The notes below the pieces were generated by a model. It saw only the letters and a list, made by a program, of their open reading frames with translations. It did no database searches and was not told the origin of the DNA. Of a stretch of DNA of 29,932 bases, positions 1-7,763 are shown in pieces. Positions within the stretch are counted from its first letter, which is position 1. Each line of letters starts with the position of its first letter. Source of the DNA: an uncultured Paenibacillus sp. (GTDB lineage Bacteria; Bacillota; Bacilli; Paenibacillales; Paenibacillaceae); assembly GCA_937895345.1 (NCBI GenBank), contig CALAWP010000100.1, positions 1-29,932 on the forward strand, read 5' to 3'. A program made the position numbers and the translations under genes.

Positions 1-59
1 TTATGGGGAAATTTCAAATGCCGTTATTGGGGATTTTACCACTGCCGTTCACACTTGTA

Positions 60-314
60 GCGGGTAATTGTGGAGCGCAGCAAGCGTGCAAGTTCGTCCG
101 CGACCTTGCAGCGGGTAATTGTGGAGCGCAGCAAGCGTGCAAGTTCGCCTGCGACCTTGGAGCGGGTAATTGTGGAGCGCAGCAAGCGTGCAAGTTCGCC
201 CGCGACCTTGTAGCGGGTAATTGTGGAGCGCAGCAAGCGTGCAAGTTCGTCCGCGACCTTGCAGCGGGTAATTCAGGAGCGCAGCAAGCGTGCAAGTTCG
301 CCTGCGACCTTGGA
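60..314. repeat. 51-bp tandem repeat array, five copies
   Basis: Five head-to-tail copies of a 51-bp unit begin at 60, 111, 162, 213 and 264, each opening with GCGGGTAATT and carrying AGCGCAGCAAGCGTGCAAGT. A partial sixth copy fades out after 314. Copies differ at only a few bases (for example GTCCGCG versus GCCTGCG or GCCCGCG). Because 51 is a multiple of three, several frames on both strands stay open and would encode 17-residue repeats. There is no convincing ribosome binding site or non-repetitive protein part, so I treat the array as non-coding. It lies downstream of the minus-strand GH15 gene. Confidence 0.9.
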
Positions 315-333
315 GCGGTCCAGGCAACAATAA

Positions 334-367
334 AGAGCCGCAAACCGACCGGTCGGCTTGCGGCTCT
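334..367 (-). terminator. Strong hairpin, possible terminator
   Basis: AGAGCCGCAA (334-343) and TTGCGGCTCT (358-367) form the outer stem, and CCGACCGGTCGG fills the inside, giving an almost continuous hairpin. Read on the minus strand it is followed by the moderately T-rich TTTATTGTTG, so it could end transcripts of the GH15 gene about 240 bp upstream. The T-run is weak and the hairpin also separates two repeat arrays, so the terminator role is inference. Confidence 0.5.
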
Positions 368-430
368 AATTCTAAAGAAAATGCGAGGAGATAATTCCGG
401 TGCAATAACGGCGCGACGCTGCTCTGCGCT

Positions 431-602
431 CTCGTCGTGAGCGCTGCGCCGCCGCCATCGTGACGTTCTCGTCGCGAGTGCGCTGAGCTAGCCGTTGCCA
501 TCGTGACGCTCTCGTCGCGAGCGCTGCGCCGCCGCCATGTGACGTTCTCGTCGCGAGCGGCGCTGAGCTAGCCGTTGCCATCGTGACGCTGTCGTCGCGG
601 GC
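431..602. repeat. Alternating 37/43-bp dyad repeat array
   Basis: The core CTCGTCGCGAG (itself a short dyad CTCG-TCG-CGAG) recurs with small changes at about 431, 468, 511, 547 and 591. Spacings alternate between 36-37 and 43-44 bp, so two unlike half-units form an 80-bp composite repeat. One half-unit carries GCTGCGCCGCCGCCAT and the other GCTGAGCTAGCCGTTGCCAT. The array runs up to the stop codon of the GH15 gene at 604. No coding function is apparent. Confidence 0.8.
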
Positions 603-603
603 G

Positions 604-2568
604 TTAAGCCTTCGCCTCCGCCGCTGCGGTCTGGCCGGCTTCGGCTTCCGCCAGCATGAAGACGGTCAGCACGAACATGGCGTGCGACCAGGTCAATGGG
701 ACTACCCAGGCGGTGGCGCCCGTCTGCTTGTCGACCTGCTCGGGCAGCAGCCCCGTTTCGGTCCGATGATCGACGGACCAGACGAGCAGCCGCTTGGCGG
801 CTTCCAGCTCTCCTGCGGCAATCCGGTATTGCGCCAGCCACAACGTGGTCAGAATCCAAGGATTGCCGCCTGCGTAACGGTCATCCTCGTAGCGGAGAAT
901 GCCGCCAACGCCTGGCACTGTCAAGGCCCGTTCAACGGCCTCGGCCGTACGCCGCATATGCTCATGGGTCGGATGCACGGCTTCGAACGGAACGGAAATG
1001 CCTAGCAAGCTTACGTCGACGATCGGATCGTATTTCAGCACGTGCTTGCGGTAACCCTTGTCGAGCTGCTGCACCCAAGCCGGCTTGCCCTCCCGCAAAG
1101 CCTGCTCGTAACGGTCGGCGCCGACCGACAGATTTAAGCCCCGGTAGAAGACGCCGCGATCCTCGTTCCAGCACTCCGATTGGATTACGGAAGCGATGCG
1201 CGCGGCCGCTTGGCGCCATGCGCCGGCAAGCGAGCTTTCGCCTGCCAGTTCGGCGAAGCTGGCGGCGGCCGTCAGACCGCCGTAAACCGCCGCCGAGGAG
1301 TACGTGTGAGACGCTTCGCGCTCCTCCCACAGGTCGATGCTCGGTTTCGGCAGGCCGCTGTCCCCGTCGATGAAATTCATCAGGAAGGTTGCGCCCTTCA
1401 GTACGGCCGGCCACACCTTGCGGGCGAAGTTTTCGTTTCTCGTCGACAAGTAATGCTGCCACATGCCCCACAAGATCGACGCGCCTTCGTCGATTTGAAG
1501 CCCCCAGGACGGAGCGAGGCTGCCGTCGTGGTAATGGCGCTGCTGCCAGGAGCCGTCCGGCGACTGGGCCTTCAACGTCCAGCCGTAAAAACGTTCGGAC
1601 AAATGGCTGAGGCCCGCTTTGTCCAGAGCCGTCGTAATAAAGGCGGCATCCCGGCCCCAGCAGAACGAATACCCGCCGCAGCGCTGGAAATGCTCGTCGA
1701 ATTCGGGAGCGGCGATAATGCTGCCTGTCTTCTCGTCCGCCATCAGCTTAAAGACGAGAAGGGAACGATCGTACAACTCCTTAATGGCCGGGTCGTCCGT
1801 CGGACAAGGCGCCGCCGCGGCCAAATATTCATGCCAGTAGGTGCGGGTTATGGCGGCCCACTCGGAGCCGGTTTTTCCTTTGGCTTCCCTCAGCGTTTCC
1901 AAAGCTTCGTGCTCATTCCGTCCCGCCGCGATGTAAAGAGGCATCGTAACCGAGGCGCCGGGGGCAAGATCGTCAAAATGCCAGGACATCGCGCCGTCCG
2001 GCCGCATATCGATATTGTTCCCGTTCAGTTCGGCGGTTGCCGCCGCTTCCCAAGGGAGACCGGACTGATATTTTGCGCATACGTTTGCACCTCCAAGCGC
2101 AAAAAAATAACCTTGGCGAAAGTGAACCAGCGCATCGGCGGAAGGCTGGAACATCGTCGTATTGTACAAACGGTTTTCGCTGATGACAAAAGAAGAATGA
2201 ACGATAAATTCAAACGACCGGGCCGTATTCCCCGTATTCGTAAACGTATACTCCCGCACCAGAATATCGCGGCCGGGCACGGCGTAGTGCAAGCTGCCGA
2301 CGGCGATCGGCCATTGGTCCGAATGGGCGTCGACCCGGTACAGATTCGTCCGCGGCTCGTAACCGCAAGCGTGGCTCCAGCCTTCGCCGCCGTCAAACCA
2401 AGTCACGGACCCGTCGATCTTCAGGCCCGTGCGCATGGCGTCCATATGCTGCGGAGTGTCGATATTCGGCCACCATAAACGGTATAGGCGGCCGTTGCGC
2501 CCGAGAGAGGCGAGCATGGAGGAATTGCCGATGACGGCGTCGACGAGAAACGGCTTGTTGTCTGTCAT
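604..2568 (-). CDS. Cytoplasmic GH15 glucoamylase-like glycoside hydrolase
   Basis: A 654-residue protein of glycoside hydrolase family 15, which releases glucose from non-reducing ends of alpha-glucans or oligosaccharides by inversion. The N-terminal ~260 residues look like the beta-sandwich domain of bacterial glucoamylases. The rest is the (alpha/alpha)6 barrel, with FCWGRDAAF, the general-acid motif DLWEERE (Glu415/416) and the probable catalytic base in GLLPEQ (Glu610). No signal peptide is visible, so it should act on imported maltodextrins in the cytoplasm. The start is set by AAAGGAG upstream of ATG. It begins 5 bp after the LacI-family gene and is probably co-transcribed with it. Exact substrate (maltodextrin, isomaltose or dextran-derived sugar) is not decided by sequence alone; the divergent mal-type operon favours maltodextrin. 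Confidence 0.88.
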   Translation of the reverse strand: MTDNKPFLVDAVIGNSSMLASLGRNGRLYRLWWPNIDTPQHMDAMRTGLKIDGSVTWFDGGEGWSHACGYEPRTNLYRVDAHSDQWPIAVGSLHYAVPGRDILVREYTFTNTGNTARSFEFIVHSSFVISENRLYNTTMFQPSADALVHFRQGYFFALGGANVCAKYQSGLPWEAAATAELNGNNIDMRPDGAMSWHFDDLAPGASVTMPLYIAAGRNEHEALETLREAKGKTGSEWAAITRTYWHEYLAAAAPCPTDDPAIKELYDRSLLVFKLMADEKTGSIIAAPEFDEHFQRCGGYSFCWGRDAAFITTALDKAGLSHLSERFYGWTLKAQSPDGSWQQRHYHDGSLAPSWGLQIDEGASILWGMWQHYLSTRNENFARKVWPAVLKGATFLMNFIDGDSGLPKPSIDLWEEREASHTYSSAAVYGGLTAAASFAELAGESSLAGAWRQAAARIASVIQSECWNEDRGVFYRGLNLSVGADRYEQALREGKPAWVQQLDKGYRKHVLKYDPIVDVSLLGISVPFEAVHPTHEHMRRTAEAVERALTVPGVGGILRYEDDRYAGGNPWILTTLWLAQYRIAAGELEAAKRLLVWSVDHRTETGLLPEQVDKQTGATAWVVPLTWSHAMFVLTVFMLAEAEAGQTAAAEAKA

Positions 2569-2573
2569 TGTAA

Positions 2574-3605
2574 TTAGCTCCTTTTGGATACGGTTAATAT
2601 GGACGATTCTCTGACGATCATGCGATGAGGAATAATCGTCCGATGCTGATGAATGATTTCTTCGTTAATCCGTTTGATCAGCAGCTGGGAAGCGGTGTAG
2701 CCAAGCTGATAAGTGCCGATGTCGATCGAGCTGATGGGCGGTGACGCGAGCTCGGACAAGGCGATATTGTTGAAGCTGACCAGGCTGATGTCGCCGGGCA
2801 CCTTGTAACCCAGCTCGTGAAGCCCTCTGAGCACGCCGAAACCTACGACATCGTCGATCACGACCAGGCCGCTCGGCCTTTCCGGCATCCCCATCAGAAA
2901 CGACATGGCCCGATAACCGCTTTGCTGCAAAAATTCGCCCTCCACGATCCACTCGGGCCGAATGGCGAGCCCAGCTTCGCGCATGGCCCTGCGATAACCT
3001 TCCATTCGGTCGTGGGATACGGTCAGGTTCGGGGGGCCGCTGACGAAGCCGATCCGTTCATGTCCTTGCAGGATCAAGTGATGCGTCGCATCGAAAGCGG
3101 CCTGTTCGTTGTTGTTGTCCACGGACAGGATATGCTGATGATGGCCTCCCGAACGTCCGATCAACACTGTTGGAAACCGATAGGAATCGAGCAGGTCGAT
3201 GAGGGGGTCGTTCGTTCTGGCGGACAACAGAATAACGCCGTCGACCCGCCGCCCCAGCACGAGCCGGGAAATGGTTTCGTTTTCATCTTGCGGCGAAGTG
3301 GCGGCAGCCAGCAGCATATCGTAGCCGGAGCGTGTCGATTGAGTCAGAATTCCGCGCAGCAGCTCGCCAAAGAAAAAGTCCTGGAACAATTCTTCGGCAG
3401 GACGAGGGAGCATGATAGCCAATGTTTTTGTCGTTTTGGAAACGAGGCTTTTGGCCATCACGTTCGGATGGTAGCCCATTTCCTCCATAATTCGTTTCAC
3501 TTTTTGCGACGTCGCCTTGCTGATCCGGGGATGATTGGATACGACCCTGGATACGGTGGAAGGCGATACGCCCGCCGCTTTTGCAATATCTTTTATAGTG
3601 ACCAC
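2574..3605 (-). CDS. LacI-family transcriptional regulator (MalR-like)
   Basis: A 343-residue LacI/GalR-type repressor. The N-terminal helix-turn-helix reads VTIKDIAKAAGVSPSTVSRV, followed by a hinge helix (YHPNVMAKSLVSKTT) and a periplasmic-binding-protein-like sugar-sensing domain to the C-terminus. I chose the GTG at 3605 because AGGGGGA lies about 8 bases upstream and the protein then begins MVTIKDIAK, as the family normally does; an in-frame TTG seven codons earlier lacks this spacing. It precedes the GH15 gene in one operon and is divergent from the malE-type operon. The two AAACGTTT-centred sites upstream of that operon fit a LacI-family operator, so it is probably the maltodextrin-responsive repressor. 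The effector is inferred from context. Confidence 0.92.
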   Translation of the reverse strand: MVTIKDIAKAAGVSPSTVSRVVSNHPRISKATSQKVKRIMEEMGYHPNVMAKSLVSKTTKTLAIMLPRPAEELFQDFFFGELLRGILTQSTRSGYDMLLAAATSPQDENETISRLVLGRRVDGVILLSARTNDPLIDLLDSYRFPTVLIGRSGGHHQHILSVDNNNEQAAFDATHHLILQGHERIGFVSGPPNLTVSHDRMEGYRRAMREAGLAIRPEWIVEGEFLQQSGYRAMSFLMGMPERPSGLVVIDDVVGFGVLRGLHELGYKVPGDISLVSFNNIALSELASPPISSIDIGTYQLGYTASQLLIKRINEEIIHQHRTIIPHRMIVRESSILTVSKRS

Positions 3606-3841
3606 TAGGATTTGTCCCCCTGTCAATCTGCTTCAAAGCCGAGTACGCTGCATGAACGCTTTCTCGTTATCCATCCAGTATACCGCAAAACGGCCGCGCG
3701 CAGTGCAAATGCCGCGCAATCGCAGCTTTACAGTAAATATATATGGTTAATGCCCGCTGCACAAATGTTGAAATAGTGAGTAATTCGGAGGTAATCGGAG
3801 AAAATAAAAGGATTACCTGGTGAAAGCGGGGAAAACGAACT

Positions 3842-3857
3842 GTGCAAACGTTTTAAC
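3842..3857. promoter_or_regulatory. LacI-type operator O1 overlapping the -35 box
   Basis: GTGCAAACGTTTTAAC contains a central-CpG dyad (AAACGTTT at 3846-3853) typical of LacI-family binding sites. It overlaps the -35 element of the malE-operon promoter, a position suited to repression. A second, better palindrome lies 138 bp downstream. Confidence 0.65.
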
Positions 3858-3881
3858 AAACGGGGTGGTTTGTTGTATAGT
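3853..3881 (+). promoter_or_regulatory. Sigma-A-type promoter of the maltodextrin operon
   Basis: TTAACA at 3853-3858 and TATAGT at 3876-3881 are separated by 17 bp, giving a good vegetative promoter with a start near 3888. This implies a leader of about 325 bases before the malE-type gene. Operator O1 overlaps its -35 box and a cre-like site lies just after the start point. Confidence 0.7.
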
Positions 3882-3891
3882 AAGGGCACGA

Positions 3892-3906
3892 ATAGAACGC
3901 TTTCAT
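3892..3906. promoter_or_regulatory. cre-like site (CcpA catabolite repression)
   Basis: On the minus strand this reads ATGAAAGCGTTCTAT, matching the CcpA consensus WTGNAANCGNWNNCW at all positions but one. It sits immediately downstream of the inferred transcription start, where CcpA binding usually represses. Carbon catabolite control of a maltodextrin operon is expected biology; the site itself is an inference from the match. Confidence 0.6.
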
Positions 3907-3978
3907 TGCGATTTGAACGTTGGAGAACTTTATGACAGGTAAAGTTTGGGACTGGATGATCGCTGTTTTTGCAAGAAG

Positions 3979-3995
3979 TGGACAAACGTTTGCAC
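3979..3995. promoter_or_regulatory. LacI-type operator O2 in the leader
   Basis: TGGACAAACGTTTGCAC holds the perfect 10-bp palindrome CAAACGTTTG, the best LacI-family operator in the region. Its centre is 138 bp from O1. A paired arrangement like this could allow a looped repressor complex or a roadblock in the leader. Confidence 0.65.
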
Positions 3996-4213
3996 ATGCG
4001 ATGCATGATTTGCAAACACGCCGTACACAAGGGGCAAGCGGCATCGGCGGGGGAGCCCGCGGCCGGACGTTATCGTCAAATCAGGCGACCGACCGGTGAA
4101 GCGGCTGGCCGGCAGCAGGGGCAGACATTGCGGCGGTTCCAAAGCAAAACCGTCAAGTTTGGAAGCGTTTAGGTTCGAACAAATTTTTTTAGAAGCAGGA
4201 AGGGGATCGTACG

Positions 4214-5521
4214 ATGAAAAAATGGTTTGTCATGACCATGATCGCGGCTTTGTTTGTCGTGGCCGCATGCAGCGGCAACAACGGAGGCAACGGCGGCAAC
4301 GCAAGTCCAACCGCAAACGGAGGCAGCAACACGCCGACGGAGAATCCCGGCAATGCGGGAGACGACGATGCGGAACTGACGCCGGAAGCCGGAGCGAGCC
4401 TGGTCATTTGGGACGCCAACAATCAAGCGCAATTCCTACAGGAAATGGGCGCCGAGTTCGAAAAGGAATACGGCGTGCCGGTCAAATTCGAAGAAGTGGG
4501 CAATACGGACCAAGTCAACAAACTGATGACGGACGGACCTGCCGGTCTCGCAGCCGACGTGCTTTTGTTCCCGCATGACCATATCGGCAACGCCGCCTCC
4601 GCCGGACTGCTGCTGCCGAATACGGCATTCGAGCAAGCAGTTGTGAGCGAAAACGCCGAAAAAACGGTCAAAGCGGTCTCATTCGACGGCATTTTGTACG
4701 GTTATCCCCGGTCGGTTGAAACCTATGCCATGTTTTACAATAAAGATTTGATTGCGGAAGCGCCCGCGACTTTTGACGATATCTTCAAGTTTGCTGAAAC
4801 GTTTAACGATCCAGCCAATAATAAATTTACGTTTGCTTGGGAATTGCAGCAATTCTTCTACAATTTTGCGTTTCTGGCTTCGCAAGGCGGATACATGTTC
4901 GGGGACGACAATACGAACAGCGAAGATATCGGCTTGAACAACGACGGCGCCGTTGCAGGCGCAAACCTAATGGTCGAAATCAAAGAGAAGCTGCTTCCTT
5001 TGAATACCGGGGATATCGACTTCGATATCAAAAAAGGCTTGTTCCTGGACGGGTCGCTCGCGCTGGACGTCAACGGCCCTTGGGCGATTGCCGATTACAA
5101 AAGCAACGGCATTAACTTCGGGGTAGCTCCGCTTCCGAAAATCGGAGACAATCCGATGACGTCGTTCTCCGGCGTTCAGGCTTATTACGTCAACGCCAAC
5201 TCGAAATATCCGCAGGCAGCGCAATTGCTGGCACGCTTCCTGTCGACGAAAGAAGCTCAAATGAAAAACTTTGAAATGAACAGCTTGCTGCCTTCGAACG
5301 AAGAAGCGGCCAACGATCCGGCGGTTGCCAACGACGATATTGTCAAAGCGTTCCTTCAGCAGTTTGAGAACTCGACTCCAATGCCTTCCATTCCGGAAAT
5401 GGGCAGCGTATGGAATCCGATCACATCGGCAATTTCCGAAATTTGGAACGAGGGCAAAGATCCGAAAACAGCGCTCGACAATGCCGTAGAACAAATTAAG
5501 AGCAGCATCGGAACGAACTAA
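4214..5521 (+). CDS. malE: Maltodextrin-binding lipoprotein of an ABC importer
   Basis: A 435-residue extracellular solute-binding protein of the MalE/family 1 type that captures maltodextrins at the membrane surface. Residues 1-18 form a lipoprotein signal peptide and Cys19 (VVAAC) is the lipidation site. A Gly/Asn/Thr-rich flexible linker follows to about residue 55, then the two-lobed binding domain (SLVIWDANNQAQFLQEMG onward, with SLALDVNGPWAIADYK in the second half). The start follows GGAAGGGG by about 8 bases. It is the first gene of a malE-malF-malG-amylase operon. Sugar specificity is inferred from neighbouring glucan hydrolases and the LacI-type repressor. Confidence 0.93.
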   Translation: MKKWFVMTMIAALFVVAACSGNNGGNGGNASPTANGGSNTPTENPGNAGDDDAELTPEAGASLVIWDANNQAQFLQEMGAEFEKEYGVPVKFEEVGNTDQVNKLMTDGPAGLAADVLLFPHDHIGNAASAGLLLPNTAFEQAVVSENAEKTVKAVSFDGILYGYPRSVETYAMFYNKDLIAEAPATFDDIFKFAETFNDPANNKFTFAWELQQFFYNFAFLASQGGYMFGDDNTNSEDIGLNNDGAVAGANLMVEIKEKLLPLNTGDIDFDIKKGLFLDGSLALDVNGPWAIADYKSNGINFGVAPLPKIGDNPMTSFSGVQAYYVNANSKYPQAAQLLARFLSTKEAQMKNFEMNSLLPSNEEAANDPAVANDDIVKAFLQQFENSTPMPSIPEMGSVWNPITSAISEIWNEGKDPKTALDNAVEQIKSSIGTN

Positions 5522-5540
5522 ACGTAGCGCACGCAAACAT

Positions 5541-5588
5541 GGAATGCTTTACGGTTTCCCCGCCCTAAGCGGGGAAACCGTTCATTCC
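5541..5588 (+). terminator. malE-malF intercistronic hairpin (attenuator or mRNA-stabilising stem)
   Basis: CGGTTTCCCCGC (5552-5563) pairs perfectly with GCGGGGAAACCG (5569-5580) across a 5-base loop, and the flanking GGAATG / CATTCC extend the stem. No T-run follows, so full termination is unlikely. Such stems after solute-binding-protein genes commonly protect the upstream message or reduce expression of the permeases. Confidence 0.7.
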
Positions 5589-5613
5589 GTTCATTAAAGA
5601 GAGGAGCCGGACC

Positions 5614-6930
5614 ATGATGAAGCGGCATCGTAATACCGCGGCCATACTTTCGGTAGCGCTGCAAGGGCTTGGCCAGCTGTACAACCGGCAGTGGCTGAAG
5701 GGTATTGTTTTCCTTTGTGTTCAGGCATTAGGGCTTTATTATCTGGTTCCCCGTCTGGGCCACGCCATCTGGGGATTGGTTACGCTAGGGGAGACGACGC
5801 AGAAGTTTGTTAAAGTCGGCAAATCCACCGAATTGGTCAAGGGAGACCATTCGATCTTTTTGATGCTGGACGGCATTATCGTCATTCTGGTGTTACTGGT
5901 ATTTGTGCTCATTTATGCGTTGAATATTTACGATGCGTATCAAAACGGAAAAAAGCGGGACGAAGGCAAAGCGGTTCGCGATTTTGCGGCCTCGTGGAAC
6001 CATGTAACGGTTAACCATTTTCCTTACTTTATGCTGTTTTTTCCGGTGCTCGGCGTATTGTTTTTTACGATCATGCCGATTTTATTCTCGATTATGCTGG
6101 CGTTTACGAATTACTCGGCGCCTAACCATATACCGCCGGCCAAACTCGTCGACTGGGTCGGCTTCCAAACGTTTATCGATTTGCTGCAAATGAAATCGTG
6201 GAGCAACACCTTTTTCGGACTGCTCGTCTGGACGGTCATTTGGGCGGTGCTTGCCACCGTCACTTGTTACTTTGGCGGGATACTGGTCGCGCTGCTCATT
6301 CAATCGAGGGGCATCCGGTTCAAAAAAATGTGGCAGACGATCTACATCATTCCGTATGCGATTCCGCAGCTCATATCGCTGCTCGTCATGCGCAACCTGT
6401 TTAACGCCAAATTCGGTCCGATCAACCAATATTTCGCCTATTTCGGCCTTGACGGGCTGCCGTGGCTGACGGATCCGTTCTGGGCCAAGGTTACGTTGAT
6501 TCTCGTCAACATGTGGATCGGCATTCCGGTCAGCATGCTGCTGGCGCTCGGCGTTCTGACGGCCATTCCGCGCGATTTGTACGAGGCCGCCGAAGTCGAC
6601 GGAGCGACCAGCTTCCAGAAGTTCAGAATCATTACGATGCCGTATTTGCTGTTTGCGACGGCGCCGATTCTCATTACGCAATTTGCGGGCAACATTAACA
6701 ATTTTAACGTCATCTACCTGATGACCGGGGGCGGTCCGGCCAAAGGCGACTATCAATTCGCGGGCTCGACCGATTTGCTCGTCACCTGGCTGTTCAATTT
6801 GACGCTCGTCAATAACAAATACAACATGTCCGCGGCCATCGGCATTCTGATCTTCATTATGATCGCGTCGATCTCGATCTGGAGCTTCCGCCGGACCAAA
6901 TCGTTCAAAGAGGAGGATATGCTGTCATGA
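5614..6930 (+). CDS. malF: Maltodextrin ABC transporter permease, MalF type
   Basis: A 438-residue inner-membrane permease. The N-terminal ~130 residues carry a membrane segment (KGIVFLCVQALGLYYLV) and another near ILVLLVFVLIYAL. The binding-protein-dependent transport domain follows with about six membrane helices and the EAA loop EAAEVDGATSFQKFRIITMP that docks on the ATPase. GAGGAG lies upstream of two adjacent ATG codons (5614 and 5617), either of which could be used. The stop codon overlaps the next start by 4 bp (ATGA). No ABC ATPase is encoded nearby, so a shared MsmX-like ATPase is the likely energiser. Confidence 0.93.
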   Translation: MMKRHRNTAAILSVALQGLGQLYNRQWLKGIVFLCVQALGLYYLVPRLGHAIWGLVTLGETTQKFVKVGKSTELVKGDHSIFLMLDGIIVILVLLVFVLIYALNIYDAYQNGKKRDEGKAVRDFAASWNHVTVNHFPYFMLFFPVLGVLFFTIMPILFSIMLAFTNYSAPNHIPPAKLVDWVGFQTFIDLLQMKSWSNTFFGLLVWTVIWAVLATVTCYFGGILVALLIQSRGIRFKKMWQTIYIIPYAIPQLISLLVMRNLFNAKFGPINQYFAYFGLDGLPWLTDPFWAKVTLILVNMWIGIPVSMLLALGVLTAIPRDLYEAAEVDGATSFQKFRIITMPYLLFATAPILITQFAGNINNFNVIYLMTGGGPAKGDYQFAGSTDLLVTWLFNLTLVNNKYNMSAAIGILIFIMIASISIWSFRRTKSFKEEDMLS

Positions 6931-7763
6931 GCCAAAAGAACAGCTTCGTGCGGCTGACGCTCAGCTATTTGATGCTGATCATCTTGTCGGTGTGTGCGCT
7001 TTATCCGTCCATATGGGTTGTCGTCTCCTCTTTCCGTCCGGGCGGGTCGTTGTACAGCAAAAACTTTTTTCCGGAAAAATGGACGCTCGCTCATTACGAA
7101 ACACTGTTTACCGGCACGCAGTACACGTTTGATATCTGGTATTTGAATACGCTGAAAATCGCCTTTTTTACGATGATCTGCTCCGTATTTTTAATGACGC
7201 TCAGCATGTACGCGTTGTCCAGGTTCCGGTTCCGCGGGCGCAAGACGATGCTGACCATTATGCTCATTCTCGGCATGTTCCCGAGCTTTATGAGCATGAT
7301 CGCGATCTATATCATTTTGCTGCAGCTTAATTTGCTCGATACGCATATCGCGATGATTCTTGTGTATTCGGCGGGGGCCGCGCTGGGAGGCTTTATCGTC
7401 AAAGGTTATTTCGATACGATTCCCCGCAGCCTGGACGAAGCGGCGCGGATCGACGGAGCCAGCCATTTGCAGGTGTTTCTGAAAATTATGCTGCCGCTGT
7501 CGAAGCCGATTTTGACGTTTGTGGCTCTGACGTCGTTCACGGGCGTATGGGGCGACTTTATTTTCGCCCGTCTCGTGCTTCGATCGAAGGACAACTATAC
7601 GGTGGCCGTCGGCATGTACGAATTGATCGCCTCGCAGACGAACAGTAACTTTACGCTGTTTGCCGCAGGCTGCGTCATTATCGCTATCCCGATTACGATT
7701 TTGTTCCTCATTCTGCAGCGCTTCCTCGTACAAGGCCTGACGTCCGGAGCGATGAAAGGATGA
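6927..7763 (+). CDS. malG: Maltodextrin ABC transporter permease, MalG type
   Basis: A 278-residue permease with six predicted membrane helices and the cytoplasmic EAA loop EAARIDGASHLQVFLKIMLP. It should pair with the MalF-type protein to form the channel. Its start overlaps the malF stop (ATGA), and its own stop overlaps the start of the amylase gene in the same way, so the three genes are translationally coupled. Length and topology are ordinary for the family. Confidence 0.94.
   Translation: MSQKNSFVRLTLSYLMLIILSVCALYPSIWVVVSSFRPGGSLYSKNFFPEKWTLAHYETLFTGTQYTFDIWYLNTLKIAFFTMICSVFLMTLSMYALSRFRFRGRKTMLTIMLILGMFPSFMSMIAIYIILLQLNLLDTHIAMILVYSAGAALGGFIVKGYFDTIPRSLDEAARIDGASHLQVFLKIMLPLSKPILTFVALTSFTGVWGDFIFARLVLRSKDNYTVAVGMYELIASQTNSNFTLFAAGCVIIAIPITILFLILQRFLVQGLTSGAMKG

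Noticed and set aside
3..440. Open frames encoding 17-residue Cys/Gln-rich repeats over the 51-bp array
   Set aside because: Several frames on both strands are open simply because the unit is a multiple of three; there is no supporting ribosome binding site or non-repeat domain.
1180..2478. Long plus-strand open frame opposite the GH15 gene
   Set aside because: It is antisense to a clearly conserved GH15 enzyme, is Arg-rich and shows no family features.
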